A stretch of DNA of 64,000 bases from Corynebacterium sp. MSK008 (lineage in GTDB: Bacteria; Actinomycetota; Actinomycetes; Mycobacteriales; Mycobacteriaceae), in assembly GCF_030232585.1 (NCBI RefSeq), contig NZ_JASPJX010000001.1, positions 288,238-352,237 on the forward strand, in the 5' to 3' direction. Shown piece by piece: positions 37,545 through 47,468 of this stretch; position 1 is the first letter of the stretch; each line of letters begins with the position of its first letter. The notes under the pieces were generated by a model that saw nothing but the letters and a program-made list of their open reading frames with translations, did no database searches and was not told where the DNA came from. Made by a program: the position numbers and the translations under genes.

Positions 37545-38633
37545 CTAACTTTTCTGCCACGCGGTGGTGGAGGAAACCACCTCAGCGTTAAGCCCGCGCA
37601 TGATGGCGTTCGCCGCGGGCGAGTCGGCGGGGTAGGAGCAGTAGACCGTCTCCAGGTCCTCCCAGATCTCTTTGGCGCGCGTCAGCGACGCGCGCAGCAG
37701 TGCCGAGCCGATGCCGCGGCCGCGGTGCTCGGGCAGCACATAGACAAGGCCCAGCTCGCAGACCTTTGCATCGTCTGCGAGGAAGCGCACCACCTCGCAC
37801 AATCCGACGATCACGCCGTCGACGTAGGCGAGGCCCGTCAGCTGCGCGCCGCCGCGGTCCTGCAATCTGGCGCCGGCGTCGCGGATGCGCTGGATGTCCC
37901 ACTCGATGGTGTCCATGACCAGCTCGCCGCGCGGGTAGTCGCGCGACGCCGCCGTGAGCAGGCGGGAGAACTGCTCCACCTCGTTCGCGCCTGCTTTGCG
38001 GCGCGAGAAGAATCCCGGCCCCTCGATGACCGCAAACTCGACGTTCTCCGTGTCCACGGCGTCCGGCAGCCCCTCAATCGCGGAGATGGAAAACGTGCCC
38101 TGGTCCTCCCGGAATGCTGGCGCGTAGCCGTAGCCCCGCACGTGCGGCGGCTCATCGGCGTCGAGGGCGTGGGTGACCCACAGTTGGCGGGTGGGGCGGG
38201 AAAGGCGGGCCGACAGGGCGTCGAGAAGCAAAAGAGCGCTTTCCCACGGTGCGTCGGGGATGGGCTCGCCCGGAAGGGGAGCGAGCTCCGAGTCGAACGT
38301 GAAGTTCGCTTCGATCACCCCGCGGTCCTCCAGCAGGGGCAGGGAAACGAACAGCCAGGCGTCGAGGAAGTCGAGGTCCTCGGCGAAGAGTTCCGGGTAG
38401 CCCAAGTCGGTCACCGGTCGCAGGTGTTGCGAGGACGTCAGGCCGAACAGCATCGCCTCGGACTCTGTGGAGGGCTCGAGGCGCTTGGCAATGTGCGCCG
38501 CGGACACGCCGGAGGTGGCAAGACCCGTGATGTCCTGGATGGCCAACGTGGCGGAAAAGGCGTAGCCCCCGACCACGGCTTCGCCAGCATCGGCAGCATC
38601 CGGTCGGGGGACGAAAAGGTGGGGGTGGAGCAC
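37545..38633 (-). CDS. GNAT family N-acetyltransferase, two-domain
   Basis: About 362 residues. The C-terminal part carries the acetyl-CoA-binding motif VLPEHRGRGIGSALLRASL. The N-terminal ~200 residues resemble a degenerate second GNAT fold. The start is not certain: GTG at 38633 (VLHPHLFVPRP) gives normal length and lies 13 bp after the DUF349 stop, with GAGGGC upstream. The open frame extends further upstream as antisense. Substrate unknown. The mature sequence is acidic with no signal peptide. Confidence 0.75.
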   Translation of the reverse strand: MLHPHLFVPRPDAADAGEAVVGGYAFSATLAIQDITGLATSGVSAAHIAKRLEPSTESEAMLFGLTSSQHLRPVTDLGYPELFAEDLDFLDAWLFVSLPLLEDRGVIEANFTFDSELAPLPGEPIPDAPWESALLLLDALSARLSRPTRQLWVTHALDADEPPHVRGYGYAPAFREDQGTFSISAIEGLPDAVDTENVEFAVIEGPGFFSRRKAGANEVEQFSRLLTAASRDYPRGELVMDTIEWDIQRIRDAGARLQDRGGAQLTGLAYVDGVIVGLCEVVRFLADDAKVCELGLVYVLPEHRGRGIGSALLRASLTRAKEIWEDLETVYCSYPADSPAANAIMRGLNAEVVSSTTAWQKS

Positions 38634-38646
38634 TCGCAGAAACTTA

Positions 38647-39999
38647 CTAGCCCTCGTTGACGGCCTTGGCGGCGACGTCGGCGAACTCCTGCCACTGCTT
38701 CGCCTGCTCGCGGAGGGAGGCGGCCTTGGTGGCGTCGCCCTTGGCCTCGGCGGCCTCGGCCTGCTTGGTAAAGTCGTCGGCCTTGACCTGGAACTGGTTG
38801 ACCTTGTCCTGCTGCGCCGGGTCGGTCTTGCGCCAGCGAGAATCCTCCGCCTCGGACACGCGCTGCTCGATGCGGCCGATCTTGTCCTCGAACTCGCGCA
38901 CACGCCCGCGCGGGACAAAGCCGATCTCGTCCCACTTGTCTTGCAGCTCGCGCAGCTTCGACTTCGCCGCGCCGAGGCCCTTCGCGGGATCGATCTGCGA
39001 GTCGTACTCGGCGATCAGCGCGTCCTTTGCCTCCGCGTTGGCCTCGAATTCACGGTCGCGCTCGGCGTTGACGGCGTTGCGGGCCTCGAAGAAGTGGTCC
39101 TGGGCGGCGCGGAAGCGCTCCCACAACTTGTCATCCACCTCGCGCGGGGCGCGGCCGGCGGCCTTCCACTCCGTCATCAGGTCGCGGTACGCGCGGGCAG
39201 TGTGGCCCCAGTCGGTGGAATTCTTCAGCGCCTCGGCACGCTCGACCAGTTCCTCCTTGGTCTTCCTGGCCTGTGCGCGGTTGCGGTCCAGCTCGGCGAA
39301 GTGGGAGCCGCGGCGGCGGTTGAAGCTGTCGCGGGCGCGGGAGTAGCGCTTCCACAGCTCGTCGTCGGTTGCGCGGTCGATGCCGCGGATGCCGCGCCAC
39401 TCCTCCAAAATTTCGCGGATGCGGTCGCCCGCGGCCTTCCACTCCGTGGAGTTCTCCGCCAGGTCCTCGGCCTCAGCGGCGAGCGCTTCCTTGCGGGCGA
39501 TTGCTTGCTCGCGGCGCTGCGCCTTCTGCTCTTTCGCCTTCTCGCGCGCGGTATCGGAGGCGTCGATGGCCTTGTCCAGGCGGGCCTCCACGGCGTCGAT
39601 GTCGCCGATCACGGCTGCGTCATCAAGCGATGCCTTGAGTGCCTCAGCAGACTTGCGCAGCGCATCCGCGTCCTCCGGGTGGGCGCGCAGGCGCGTCTCG
39701 ATGAGCTCCACCTCGGTGACCAGGTCGTCGTAGCGCTGGCCGTAGTGCGCCAGGCCCTCTGCGGGCGTGCCCGCCTGCCAGGAACCGATCTGGCGCTCCT
39801 CGCCGCCGCGGGTGAGGAAGACGTTGCCCTCATCGTCCACGCGACCGAACTTGGACGGGTCCGACGGTTCGCGTGCCGGCAGGGGAGCCGGGGTGACGGT
39901 CTTCGCCGCTGCTCCGGGGCGCGGCCCGGGCTTCTTCGCCATCGCGGCCGGCGACGGCGCCTTGGTGCCCGGGGTCGGAGTGGAGTTCGAATCGGTCAT
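38647..39999 (-). CDS. DUF349 repeat protein (Rv2731-like)
   Basis: 450 residues. After a Pro/Ala-rich start it is almost entirely alpha-helical with about four to five DUF349 units, each with a W-K-A-A-G-R or W-K-x-A-G-D type core (WKAAGDRIREILEEWRGI; LMTEWKAAGRAPREVDDKLW). Proteins of this family in enterobacteria (YccE/HfaH types) are nucleic-acid or translation-linked, but here the role is not established. It is conserved at this spot in mycobacteria. Three nested ATGs occur; AAAGGA upstream of 39999 favours that one. Confidence 0.82.
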   Translation of the reverse strand: MTDSNSTPTPGTKAPSPAAMAKKPGPRPGAAAKTVTPAPLPAREPSDPSKFGRVDDEGNVFLTRGGEERQIGSWQAGTPAEGLAHYGQRYDDLVTEVELIETRLRAHPEDADALRKSAEALKASLDDAAVIGDIDAVEARLDKAIDASDTAREKAKEQKAQRREQAIARKEALAAEAEDLAENSTEWKAAGDRIREILEEWRGIRGIDRATDDELWKRYSRARDSFNRRRGSHFAELDRNRAQARKTKEELVERAEALKNSTDWGHTARAYRDLMTEWKAAGRAPREVDDKLWERFRAAQDHFFEARNAVNAERDREFEANAEAKDALIAEYDSQIDPAKGLGAAKSKLRELQDKWDEIGFVPRGRVREFEDKIGRIEQRVSEAEDSRWRKTDPAQQDKVNQFQVKADDFTKQAEAAEAKGDATKAASLREQAKQWQEFADVAAKAVNEG

Positions 40000-40135
40000 G
40001 GTGGACATCCTTTCCGCGGCCTTTGACATGGCCGCACTGTGCCGCGCGTCGCGGCTGCCTTGCGCAATGCGTGCGATATTACCGGCACTTCACGCTCTGC
40101 GGGGTGCAAACGGGGCGCTGGGTAGGGTTGTGCGC

Positions 40136-40702
40136 GTGAGACCAAACCTGTGGATCGTGCCGGGATCGCCGGCACTCGCGCTTTCGCCTAGCGACGACGC
40201 TTCGCACCGCCTCGTACTGGCCGTCCGCGCGCTCGCAGAGACTGCCGGCGGCAGGGCGATCGACATCGTCTGCTCGCTGGATGAGCGCTGGCGCACCGCC
40301 CACACCGGGTCCTTTGCTGCCTGGGGCGGGCCGGAGATCACCGTGCGTGCAGGCAAGCACTTAGGCGAGCTGGTCGCACGTTTCGCGTTGGGGGATCCGG
40401 AAGTGCGCGAGGTCCGCGGCGAGATCGGCACCCCCGACCCGGACGCGGTGACCGTGGTGGTGCTCGACGGCCCTGCCGGGCTGACGCAGCGCGCCCCGCT
40501 CGCGCTGGTCGACGGCGCGCCGGAGTACCACCAGCGGCTGTGCGGGTGGCTGGACGGTGGGCAACCGGAGGTCGTCGATAAGCAATTGCTCGAACCCGCG
40601 TTGTGGCATGAACTGGCGACGCTGCGGCCGCAAAAGGCGACATTGCTGGACCACGACGACACCTTGGGCGTGGGACGCTACGTAGCGGAGTGGAGCGTAT
40701 GA
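40136..40702 (+). CDS. Conserved protein, Rv2728c-like, upstream of miaA
   Basis: 188 residues, hypothetical. In mycobacteria a gene of this type sits just before miaA. It contains [20 protein letters not shown] and [21 protein letters not shown]; no catalytic motif is evident. I take the GTG at 40136: TAGGGT stands 7 nt upstream. Stop overlaps the miaA ATG (ATGA). It contains one 17-mer copy read as Val-Asp-Lys-Gln-Leu-Leu on the opposite strand of the motif. Confidence 0.72.
   Translation: MRPNLWIVPGSPALALSPSDDASHRLVLAVRALAETAGGRAIDIVCSLDERWRTAHTGSFAAWGGPEITVRAGKHLGELVARFALGDPEVREVRGEIGTPDPDAVTVVVLDGPAGLTQRAPLALVDGAPEYHQRLCGWLDGGQPEVVDKQLLEPALWHELATLRPQKATLLDHDDTLGVGRYVAEWSV
40573..40589 (-). 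repeat. 17-mer GCAATTGCTTATCGACG, third copy
   Basis: Read on the minus strand, inside the Rv2728c-like gene. It is 440 bp from the next copy in miaA, on the opposite strand. Confidence 0.7.
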
Positions 40703-41598
40703 AACCGATCGCAGTAGTGGGCCCGACCGCCAGCGGCAAGTCGGCGCTTGGCATCGCGTTGGCGCACGAGTTCGACGGCGAAGTGGTCAACGTGGACTCG
40801 ATGCAGCTGTACAAGGGAATGGACATCGGCACCGCGAAGCTGCCCGTGGAGGAGCGGGAGGGCATCCCGCACCACCTGCTGGACATCTGGGAAGTGACGA
40901 AAACGGCCTCGGTGGCCGAGTACCAGGAGCTTGCGGTCGCGACGGCGGAAGAAATCATGGCGCGCGGCAAGACGCCGGTGCTGGTGGGCGGCTCCATGCT
41001 GTACGTGCAATCGCTTATCGACGCCTGGTCGTTCCCGCCCACCGACCCCACCGTGCGCGCGAAGTATGAAGCCCGTCTCGGCGAGATCGGGGTGGACGCG
41101 CTGCACGTGGAGCTGGCCGAGGTGGACCCGGCCGCCGCGCGCGTCATCGAGGACAAAGACCCGCGGCGCACCGTGCGCGCGCTTGAGGTGATCGAGCTAA
41201 CCGGCAAACCGTTTCAGGCCTCCCAGCCGCCGAAGAACGCAGCACCCCGCTGGGGTACGCGCATCCTGGGGCTGCGCACGAACGCCGAGTGGCTGAACCC
41301 GCGCATCGAGCTGCGCACGCGCAAGATGTTTGAGCAGGGGCTTATCGACGAAACACGCGGCCTGGTAGACGCCGGCCTCGTACGCGATTCCACCGCCGGC
41401 CGGGCGATCGGCTACGCGCAGGTGCTGGCGATGCTCGACGGCGAGCTCACCGAGGACGAGGCCGTGGAGCAAACGATCACCGGCACTCGCCGGTACGTGC
41501 GCCGCCAACGCTCCTGGTTCAACCGCGACCCGCGAACCATGTGGCTGGACGCGGCCGGCGCGGACGTTATGGGCGCCGCGTTAGACTCGCTGGCGTGA
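40699..41598 (+). CDS. miaA: tRNA dimethylallyltransferase
   Basis: 299 residues. P-loop [32 protein letters not shown], and [13 protein letters not shown]. It adds the dimethylallyl group to A37 of tRNAs reading UNN codons, the substrate for MiaB. Overlaps the upstream stop and the dapF GTG start. It contains two oligomer copies, both in the L-I-D frame. Confidence 0.96.
   Translation: MKPIAVVGPTASGKSALGIALAHEFDGEVVNVDSMQLYKGMDIGTAKLPVEEREGIPHHLLDIWEVTKTASVAEYQELAVATAEEIMARGKTPVLVGGSMLYVQSLIDAWSFPPTDPTVRAKYEARLGEIGVDALHVELAEVDPAAARVIEDKDPRRTVRALEVIELTGKPFQASQPPKNAAPRWGTRILGLRTNAEWLNPRIELRTRKMFEQGLIDETRGLVDAGLVRDSTAGRAIGYAQVLAMLDGELTEDEAVEQTITGTRRYVRRQRSWFNRDPRTMWLDAAGADVMGAALDSLA
41013..41023 (+). 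repeat. GCTTATCGACG copy 1 in miaA
   Basis: In frame as Gln-Ser-Leu-Ile-Asp-Ala; the preceding bases GTGCAATC still resemble GCAATT. Confidence 0.6.
41340..41350 (+). repeat. GCTTATCGACG copy 2 in miaA
   Basis: In frame as Gln-Gly-Leu-Ile-Asp-Glu; 327 bp from the previous copy. Confidence 0.6.
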
Positions 41599-42404
41599 AA
41601 TTCATTAAAGCGCACGCCACCGAAAACGACTTCGTTGTTCTTATTGACGTTGAAGACCAACTCGACGTCACCCCGGAGCAGGTCGAATTCCTCTGCGACC
41701 GCCGCGCCGGTGTCGGCGGCGACGGGTTGCTGCGCGTGGTGCGCCGCGGGGGAGCCGAAGGCATGTGGTTTATGGATTACCGCAACGCCGACGGCACCAT
41801 CGCGGAGATGTGCGGCAACGGCATCCGCGCGTTCGCCCACGTGCTGGTGGCCGAGGGGCTCGAGGACGCGACCGAGTTCGACGTTGACACCCGCGCCGGT
41901 GTCAAGCACATCCGGGTGATCTCCGCCGACTGCGCCGACGCGATTGTCTCCGTGGGCATGGGACGCGTTGAGGTCACCGGTGTCTCCACCGCGGCGATGG
42001 GCGAGCAGCAGTTCGCGGGCATCGGCGTGGACGTGGGCAACCCCCACCTGGCGTGCGTGATCCCGGGGCTGACCCCCTCGAACCTGGCCGACATGGAGTT
42101 TGTGGCCCCTGAGTTCGACCCCGAATTTTTCCCCAAGGGCGTCAACGTGGAAGTGCTCACCGAGCTGGATCAGGGAGCCGTGCACATGCGCGTGTGGGAG
42201 CGTGGCGTGGGCGAGACCCGCTCCTGCGGCACCGGCACAGTCGCTGCCGCGCAGGCCGCACTGGCGGACGCGGGCATTGAGAACGGCTCCGTAATCGTGA
42301 ACGTGCCGGGCGGGGCCGTCGAGGTCCTGCTCGAAGACGGCGAGGCCACGATGACCGGCCCGTCCACGATCGTGTTCCGCGGGGAGCTGGCGGACGAGCT
42401 GTAG
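41595..42404 (+). CDS. dapF: Diaminopimelate epimerase
   Basis: 269 residues. It interconverts LL- and meso-DAP using two Cys: [14 protein letters not shown] (first catalytic Cys) and [12 protein letters not shown] (second). Start is GTG overlapping the miaA stop (GTGA). The gene pair miaA-dapF matches Rv2727c-Rv2726c. Meso-DAP is used for lysine and peptidoglycan, linking it with the dapB/dapA genes at 7-9 kb. Confidence 0.96.
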   Translation: MKFIKAHATENDFVVLIDVEDQLDVTPEQVEFLCDRRAGVGGDGLLRVVRRGGAEGMWFMDYRNADGTIAEMCGNGIRAFAHVLVAEGLEDATEFDVDTRAGVKHIRVISADCADAIVSVGMGRVEVTGVSTAAMGEQQFAGIGVDVGNPHLACVIPGLTPSNLADMEFVAPEFDPEFFPKGVNVEVLTELDQGAVHMRVWERGVGETRSCGTGTVAAAQAALADAGIENGSVIVNVPGGAVEVLLEDGEATMTGPSTIVFRGELADEL

Positions 42405-42412
42405 ATTCGGAC

Positions 42413-42928
42413 CTACGCCGGGCCGATCTCTTTCGCGGCCCGGCGTGCGTCGTCCCAGGCCTCCTGCAGCTCAAAGGCGCGCTCGTCGGCGACGGTGAGG
42501 ATGCGCTCCAGCTGCGCCTTGTCGGTGGAGGTGGACTGCAGGTAGCCGTCGATGCGTTCCAAAAAGCGGCGGGCGGAAGAGGCGCGCAGGAGAAATTCGT
42601 TGACCTGCGGCACTGAATTGTCCGGGTTTGCCAGGGCGGGGTAGTGCAGCGTGCGGTCCGCGATGTCGGATGCGGTCGCGCCGTGCTGCAGCTGTTCGTA
42701 GGCGTCGAGCACCTCGGCGATGTCGTCGCGCGCGTACTGCAGCGACGATCGGATCGCCAGCACCTCCGGGTCCACCTGCATGCGGCGCGCGAACAGGACC
42801 GCGCCGATGATGAGCAGCACTGACAGCAACAATCCCGGCAACTTGAGCGAGAGCACAAGCACCACGCAAGCGGCCAGGACAAACGCGCCAAGCAGCGCTC
42901 TGGAGAGATCCCTGTTCGGTGAGCTCAT
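42413..42928 (-). CDS. Small membrane protein with cytoplasmic helical tail, unknown
   Basis: 171 residues: two adjacent hydrophobic helices at ~11-45 (LLGAFVLAACVVLVLSL; LLLSVLLIIGAVLFA), then ~125 residues of predicted helix rich in Ala, Glu and Arg. The mid part (YARDDIAEVLDAYEQLQHGA) is amphipathic. No family recognised. It is convergent to dapF, 8 bp apart, and follows the Cys-tail protein on the minus strand by 19 bp, so both may be one operon. Confidence 0.6.
   Translation of the reverse strand: MSSPNRDLSRALLGAFVLAACVVLVLSLKLPGLLLSVLLIIGAVLFARRMQVDPEVLAIRSSLQYARDDIAEVLDAYEQLQHGATASDIADRTLHYPALANPDNSVPQVNEFLLRASSARRFLERIDGYLQSTSTDKAQLERILTVADERAFELQEAWDDARRAAKEIGPA
42415..42446. terminator. 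Terminator-like hairpin within the 3' end of the membrane-protein gene
   Basis: ACGCCGGGCC and GGCCCGGCGT are perfectly complementary (10 bp) around a 12-nt loop. The stem encodes the C-terminal residues AARRAAKEIGPA-side of the minus-strand gene and lies 10 bp after the dapF stop, so coding and terminator functions appear to overlap. Confidence 0.5.
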
Positions 42929-42947
42929 CGGGAAGCCCCTGTAACGG

Positions 42948-43700
42948 CTAGTGGCCGCCGCACCCGCAGGATCCGCCGCAGCCTCCGCAGCCGCCGCCGG
43001 AAGGAGTCGGGATGGAACCGGCCATCACGGCGGTGCCGGCGATGACGGAATCGCGCGCGGGCAGCTCGCCGTCCGGCAGGCACACGTCGAACGGGAAGAC
43101 AGCATCTACGGAGACGTGGATGAAGCGCTGGCCGGTCAGCGCGGAGGTGCGGTACTCCGCCTCCAGCACGCGGGCAGAAAACTCTGCGCTTGCATCCGGG
43201 GTGGTGGCGCTGCCGCTTGCCACGGCCTCGGCGCCGGGGGAGGTCACGGTGCCCACGACAGCGCCCGGGTGCAGCGCCAGGTAGGCGTCGGTGGATTCGT
43301 AGCGGTCAACCGCCAAGCCCAGGGCGGTGACGGACAGTTCCTGCCACTCGAGCGCGGGATCGTCCACAAGCAGCGGCTCCTGCGCGAGGTTCACCGTCAG
43401 CGACGCAATGGCGTTGCCGCGGGGATCGACCACATCGGCCAGCGCGACGACGTCGTTAAGCGGCGTGATGTGCGCGTAAGTGCGGGTGACGGACTCGAAG
43501 CCCGCGAAGGTGGCAAACGGCTCCACAGCCAGGATGTTCAGTTGCGCGCCCGACGGGTCGGTGTACTGGATCAGCTGGCCGCCGCGCACCTCGCCAACGA
43601 CGGCGAGGTGGTCGGTGGCGATCGCGGCCTCAACCGCGTCCTGCCACTTGTTAAAGCTCAAGCCGAGTGCGGAAAGATCGGTGCTCACTGCTGTGCTCAT
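42948..43700 (-). CDS. Conserved protein with a Cys/Gly metal-binding-like tail
   Basis: 250 residues, no signal peptide. The main body is a mixed alpha/beta domain without a motif I know (FNKWQDAVEAAIATDHLAVV; FAGFESVTRTYAHITPLNDV; WQELSVTALGLAVDRYE). The last 16 residues are GGGCGGCGGSCGCGGH, with four Cys and a His in a Gly-rich run. A bound Zn, Cu or Fe-S centre is plausible. The body resembles proteins found near dapF/hflX in actinobacteria. Function unknown. The tail codons are GC-rich and uninterrupted. Confidence 0.65.
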   Translation of the reverse strand: MSTAVSTDLSALGLSFNKWQDAVEAAIATDHLAVVGEVRGGQLIQYTDPSGAQLNILAVEPFATFAGFESVTRTYAHITPLNDVVALADVVDPRGNAIASLTVNLAQEPLLVDDPALEWQELSVTALGLAVDRYESTDAYLALHPGAVVGTVTSPGAEAVASGSATTPDASAEFSARVLEAEYRTSALTGQRFIHVSVDAVFPFDVCLPDGELPARDSVIAGTAVMAGSIPTPSGGGCGGCGGSCGCGGH

Positions 43701-43770
43701 GGCCGTAGATTCTAATCAATCGCCCCGACCGGGAAGAATCCTGGGCCTTTCTGCGTTTAATCGGGTAGAT

Positions 43771-45306
43771 ATGACAGTGACAGATTCAACACACAGGAAA
43801 GATCGCTTTTTGCTTGAAGACGAACTGACGCCCGAGCAACGAACCCACGAAGAGCTGCTGCGACAGGCGTTTCGCCATAACGAGCCACAGCCCGGCGCAG
43901 AACCTTCCGTCGGCGCCCTAGACCTGGCGGACCGCAACTCGTTCCGCTCCGTTGCCGGAGCCACGGAGCTGCGCTCCGAAGACCACGTCGACATTTACGA
44001 GGTGGAGTACCGCAAGCTCCGCATCGAACAAGTCCTCCTCGTCGGTGCTTGGACCGAAGGCACCGTCAAAGAGATCGAGGCGAGCATGTGGGAGCTGGCG
44101 GCGCTGGCGAAAACCGCCGGTGCCGAGGTGCTGGACATGCTGTACCAGAAGCGCGATAAGCCGGACCCGGGCACCTATATCGGCTCGGGCAAGGTGGCGG
44201 AGCTGCGCGAGATCGTGCAGGCCACCGGCGCTGACACGGTGATTTTCGACGGCGAGCTGTCGCCCTCGCAGATGATCGCGCTTGAGGAAGCACTGAAGAT
44301 CAAGGTGATCGACCGCACAATGCTCATCCTGGACATCTTTGCCCAACACGCTAAAAGTAAAGAGGGTAAAGCCCAGGTGAGCTTGGCGCAGATGGAGTAC
44401 CTCTACAGCCGCACCCGCGGTTGGGGCGGCAACCTGTCGCGCCAGGCCGGCGGCCGCGCCGGCTCCAACGGCGGTGTGGGCCTGCGTGGTCCCGGTGAGA
44501 CGCGTATCGAGGCGGACCGTCGCCGCCTGCGCACCGAGATGGCCAAGCTGCGCCACCAGCTGCGCGACATGACCACGGCGCGCGAGGTCAAGCGCGCGAA
44601 GCGCCAGCGCTCCACCATCCCGAAGATCGCCATTGCCGGTTACACCAACGCGGGCAAGTCCTCGCTGATCAACGCGATGACGGGTGCAGGCGTGCTGGTG
44701 GAAGACGCGCTGTTTGCCACCCTGGACCCGTCCACCCGCAAGGCGAAGCTCGCGGACGGGCGCAACGTGGTGCTCACCGACACCGTCGGGTTCGTGCGCC
44801 ACCTGCCCACGCAGCTGGTCGAGGCGTTCAAATCCACGCTGGAAGAGGTCGCGGGTGCAGACCTCGTGCTGCATGTCGTGGACGGCTCCGACGCGTTCCC
44901 GCTGAAGCAGATCGAGGCCGTCAACGAGGTGCTCGCGGAGGTCACCCGCGATTCCGGCGAGGAGATGCCCCCGGAGATCGTGGTGGTAAACAAGATCGAC
45001 GAGGCCGATCCGCTCGTGCTAGCCGAGCTGCGCCACGCGTTTGAGAAAACCGGTCGCACGGCCGTGTTCGTCTCCGCGCTCACTGGCGAGGGGATCGATG
45101 AGCTTGAGGCGCGCATTGAGCAGCACCTCAACTCCATTGACGCGCACGTGACCATGGTGGTGCCCTACACCCGCGGCGATGTAGTCAGCCGCGTCCACGA
45201 CGAGGGCACGGTGCGCTCGGAGGAGTACGAGGAGGCAGGCACGCGTATCGACGTCCGCCTGCCCCGCGTCCTGGCTGAGCAGTACGCGGAGTTCGTGGTT
45301 AGCTAG
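43771..45306 (+). CDS. hflX: GTPase HflX
   Basis: 511 residues. An N-terminal nucleotide-binding domain (LDMLYQKRDKPDPGTYIGSG and VIFDGELSPSQMIALEEAL) precedes the GTPase with G1 AGYTNAGKSSLINAM near 290, G3 DTVGFVRHLP and G4 VNKIDE. HflX binds 50S subunits, splits stalled ribosomes and acts as a heat-stress rescue factor. The upstream in-frame start at 43480 is antisense to the neighbour; ATG 43771 is taken because a TTTAAT box stands 9 nt upstream. Confidence 0.94.
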   Translation: MTVTDSTHRKDRFLLEDELTPEQRTHEELLRQAFRHNEPQPGAEPSVGALDLADRNSFRSVAGATELRSEDHVDIYEVEYRKLRIEQVLLVGAWTEGTVKEIEASMWELAALAKTAGAEVLDMLYQKRDKPDPGTYIGSGKVAELREIVQATGADTVIFDGELSPSQMIALEEALKIKVIDRTMLILDIFAQHAKSKEGKAQVSLAQMEYLYSRTRGWGGNLSRQAGGRAGSNGGVGLRGPGETRIEADRRRLRTEMAKLRHQLRDMTTAREVKRAKRQRSTIPKIAIAGYTNAGKSSLINAMTGAGVLVEDALFATLDPSTRKAKLADGRNVVLTDTVGFVRHLPTQLVEAFKSTLEEVAGADLVLHVVDGSDAFPLKQIEAVNEVLAEVTRDSGEEMPPEIVVVNKIDEADPLVLAELRHAFEKTGRTAVFVSALTGEGIDELEARIEQHLNSIDAHVTMVVPYTRGDVVSRVHDEGTVRSEEYEEAGTRIDVRLPRVLAEQYAEFVVS

Positions 45307-46032
45307 CTAGCGGCTGAGCTTGGCCGCGGCGTCCTCGTCGAGGATCACCGTGGTGCGCGGGTGGTTCTGCAGCACCGATGCCGGGCAGCCCGGTGTCACC
45401 GGACCTTCCACGAGGGCCTTGACCGCGTCAGCCTTGTTCGGGCCGGTGGCGATGAGCACGATGGTGTGCGCCTCCATGATGGTGCCCACGCCTTGGGTCA
45501 GTGCCTTGCGGGGCACCTGGTCCTCGTTGTCGAAGAAGCGGGCGTTGTCCGCCACGGTCGTGGGGTGCAGGTCAATCTCGCGGGTGCGCGAATCAAGCGC
45601 GCTGGGGGGTTCGTTGAACGCGATGTGGCCGTTGGCGCCAACGCCGAGGATCTGCACGTCCACGCCGCCGGCTGCGGTGATGCGCTCCTCGTAGCTGCGG
45701 GCTTCTGCCTCGGGGTCTGCCGCCAGGCCGTCGAGAGACTGCACCTTCGCATCGTCGATATCGATGTGGTCGGTGAACTCGCGGCGGATGGTTGCGTAGT
45801 AGGACTGCTCATCGGAGCGTTCCAACCCGACGTACTCGTCTAAGAGGAACGCGTCGCACTGGGCGAAGCTCAGATTCTCCTCGCGGTGGCGGCGGGCCAA
45901 CTCCATGTACGTGGGGTTCGGGGTCGAACCCGTGGCCAGGCCGAGCGTCGCGCCGTCACGCACGAACGGTTCAATAAGGTCGGCTGCGGACACGCCTACT
46001 TCTTCGGCGGTGGGGCGCACAATAATTTCCAT
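45307..46032 (-). CDS. nagB: Glucosamine-6-phosphate deaminase
   Basis: 241 residues with [28 protein letters not shown] and [20 protein letters not shown], the NagB/SugI isomerase signatures. It converts GlcN6P into Fru6P and ammonia. ATG at 46032, 7 nt after TATTTT, with no SD. It abuts the hflX stop (convergent, no gap). Other nag genes are not in the window; the gene may have been acquired or moved alone. Confidence 0.92.
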   Translation of the reverse strand: MEIIVRPTAEEVGVSAADLIEPFVRDGATLGLATGSTPNPTYMELARRHREENLSFAQCDAFLLDEYVGLERSDEQSYYATIRREFTDHIDIDDAKVQSLDGLAADPEAEARSYEERITAAGGVDVQILGVGANGHIAFNEPPSALDSRTREIDLHPTTVADNARFFDNEDQVPRKALTQGVGTIMEAHTIVLIATGPNKADAVKALVEGPVTPGCPASVLQNHPRTTVILDEDAAAKLSR

Positions 46033-46132
46033 GATGCTCAAAATAGCAAGGGCACTCTGAGAGCTGTTCACTTTGTCCGCCCGCTACCCCCGGCACAGGA
46101 AAATTCAGGCGGCGGGGTGATAATGGCATTTC

Positions 46133-47443
46133 GTGACTCACACTTTCGGCTGGACCCTTCACGGAGACGGGCGCACTGTGCGCCCCGGGGCAGTTGTCGC
46201 CCCGGACGAGCGGCTGAGCTGGCCGCGCACCATCGGCATCGGCATGCAGCATGTGGTGGCCATGTTTGGCGCCACACTGCTTGTGCCAACCCTGACCGGC
46301 TTCCCGGTGAACACCACGCTGCTGTTCTCCGGCCTGGGAACCATCATCTTTCTGCTGATCACCCGCAACAAAGTGCCCAGCTACCTGGGCTCATCTTTCG
46401 CCTTCATCGCACCGTTGACGGCCTCGCAACAGTACGGTGTCGGTGCGCAGCTGGGTGGGGTGCTGCTGACTGGTGCGGCGCTCATTCTCGTCGGCATCAT
46501 CGTGGAATGGGCGGGCAAGCGCGTCATCGACGCGGTCATGCCGCCCGTGGTCACCGGCGCCATCGTCGCGCTCATCGGCTTCAACCTCGCGCCGACGGCG
46601 GTGTCGAACGTGGAAACCCAGCCCTGGGTAGCGGGCGTGACACTGCTGACGGTTGTGGTGGTCACCGTTGCCACCCGCGGACTGCTTTCGCGCCTGTCCA
46701 TCCTCATCGGCGTGCTCGTCGGATGGCTGTTCGCAGCTTTGACGGGAGGCTTAGGCGAGGACGCCTTGCAAACCATCGGCGACGCACCCTGGATCGGCCT
46801 GCCGCAGTTCCACCGCCCGGAGTTCCACGTCTCCGCGGTGCTGGTGACCTTGCCGGTGCTGGTGGTGCTGATCGCCGAGAACGTCGGCCACGTAAAGGCA
46901 GTGTCCGAGATGACCGGGCGCAACCTCGACGATATGCAGGGCCGTGCGCTGATCGGCGACGGTATCGCCACCACGCTCGCCGGCGGTTTCGGCGGCTCCG
47001 GCACTACCACGTACGCCGAGAACATCGGAGTGATGGCAGCGACGAAGGTGTACTCCACAGCCGCGTACTGGGTCGCCGCCGCGTTTGCGATCGTGCTCGC
47101 GTTCATCCCGAAGTTCGGCGCCGTGATCTTTACCATCCCCGCCGGCGTGCTCGGCGGCGCGTGCCTGGTGCTCTACGGGCTCATCGGCATGCTGGGCGTG
47201 CGCATCTGGCAGGACAATAAGGTCGACTTCACCGATCCCGCGAACCTCACAGCGGCCGCGGTGGCGCTGATTGTGGGCATCGGCAACCTCACCCTGGACG
47301 TGGGCGCCGTGACGTTAGAAGGTATCGCGCTGGGCTCGGTCGGCATCATCGTGATCTACCCGCTGATGCGCTGGGCGTACGACACGTTGGGGGAGGGGCA
47401 GTACCGCAAGGACTTCGAGGTGGCGAAGCCGTCGACGTTCTAG
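46133..47443 (+). CDS. Uracil/xanthine permease (NCS2 family)
   Basis: 436 residues with ~12-14 membrane helices. Family features: QHVVAMFGATLLVP near 38-52, the second-half VTLPVLVVLIAENVGHVKAV with conserved Glu/His, and GFGGSGTTTYAENIG. It is a proton-linked uracil (UraA-like) or purine importer; the detailed specificity cannot be read here. GTG start at 46133 with TAATGG upstream and no SD. Transcribed away from nagB. Confidence 0.9.
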   Translation: MTHTFGWTLHGDGRTVRPGAVVAPDERLSWPRTIGIGMQHVVAMFGATLLVPTLTGFPVNTTLLFSGLGTIIFLLITRNKVPSYLGSSFAFIAPLTASQQYGVGAQLGGVLLTGAALILVGIIVEWAGKRVIDAVMPPVVTGAIVALIGFNLAPTAVSNVETQPWVAGVTLLTVVVVTVATRGLLSRLSILIGVLVGWLFAALTGGLGEDALQTIGDAPWIGLPQFHRPEFHVSAVLVTLPVLVVLIAENVGHVKAVSEMTGRNLDDMQGRALIGDGIATTLAGGFGGSGTTTYAENIGVMAATKVYSTAAYWVAAAFAIVLAFIPKFGAVIFTIPAGVLGGACLVLYGLIGMLGVRIWQDNKVDFTDPANLTAAAVALIVGIGNLTLDVGAVTLEGIALGSVGIIVIYPLMRWAYDTLGEGQYRKDFEVAKPSTF

Positions 47444-47468
47444 CGTCCGGTACTTACTGCACGTGAAA

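Noticed and set aside
45886..47220. 444-residue ORF overlapping the permease in another frame
   Set aside because: Arg/His-rich and without membrane helices; the NCS2 permease frame carries all family motifs.
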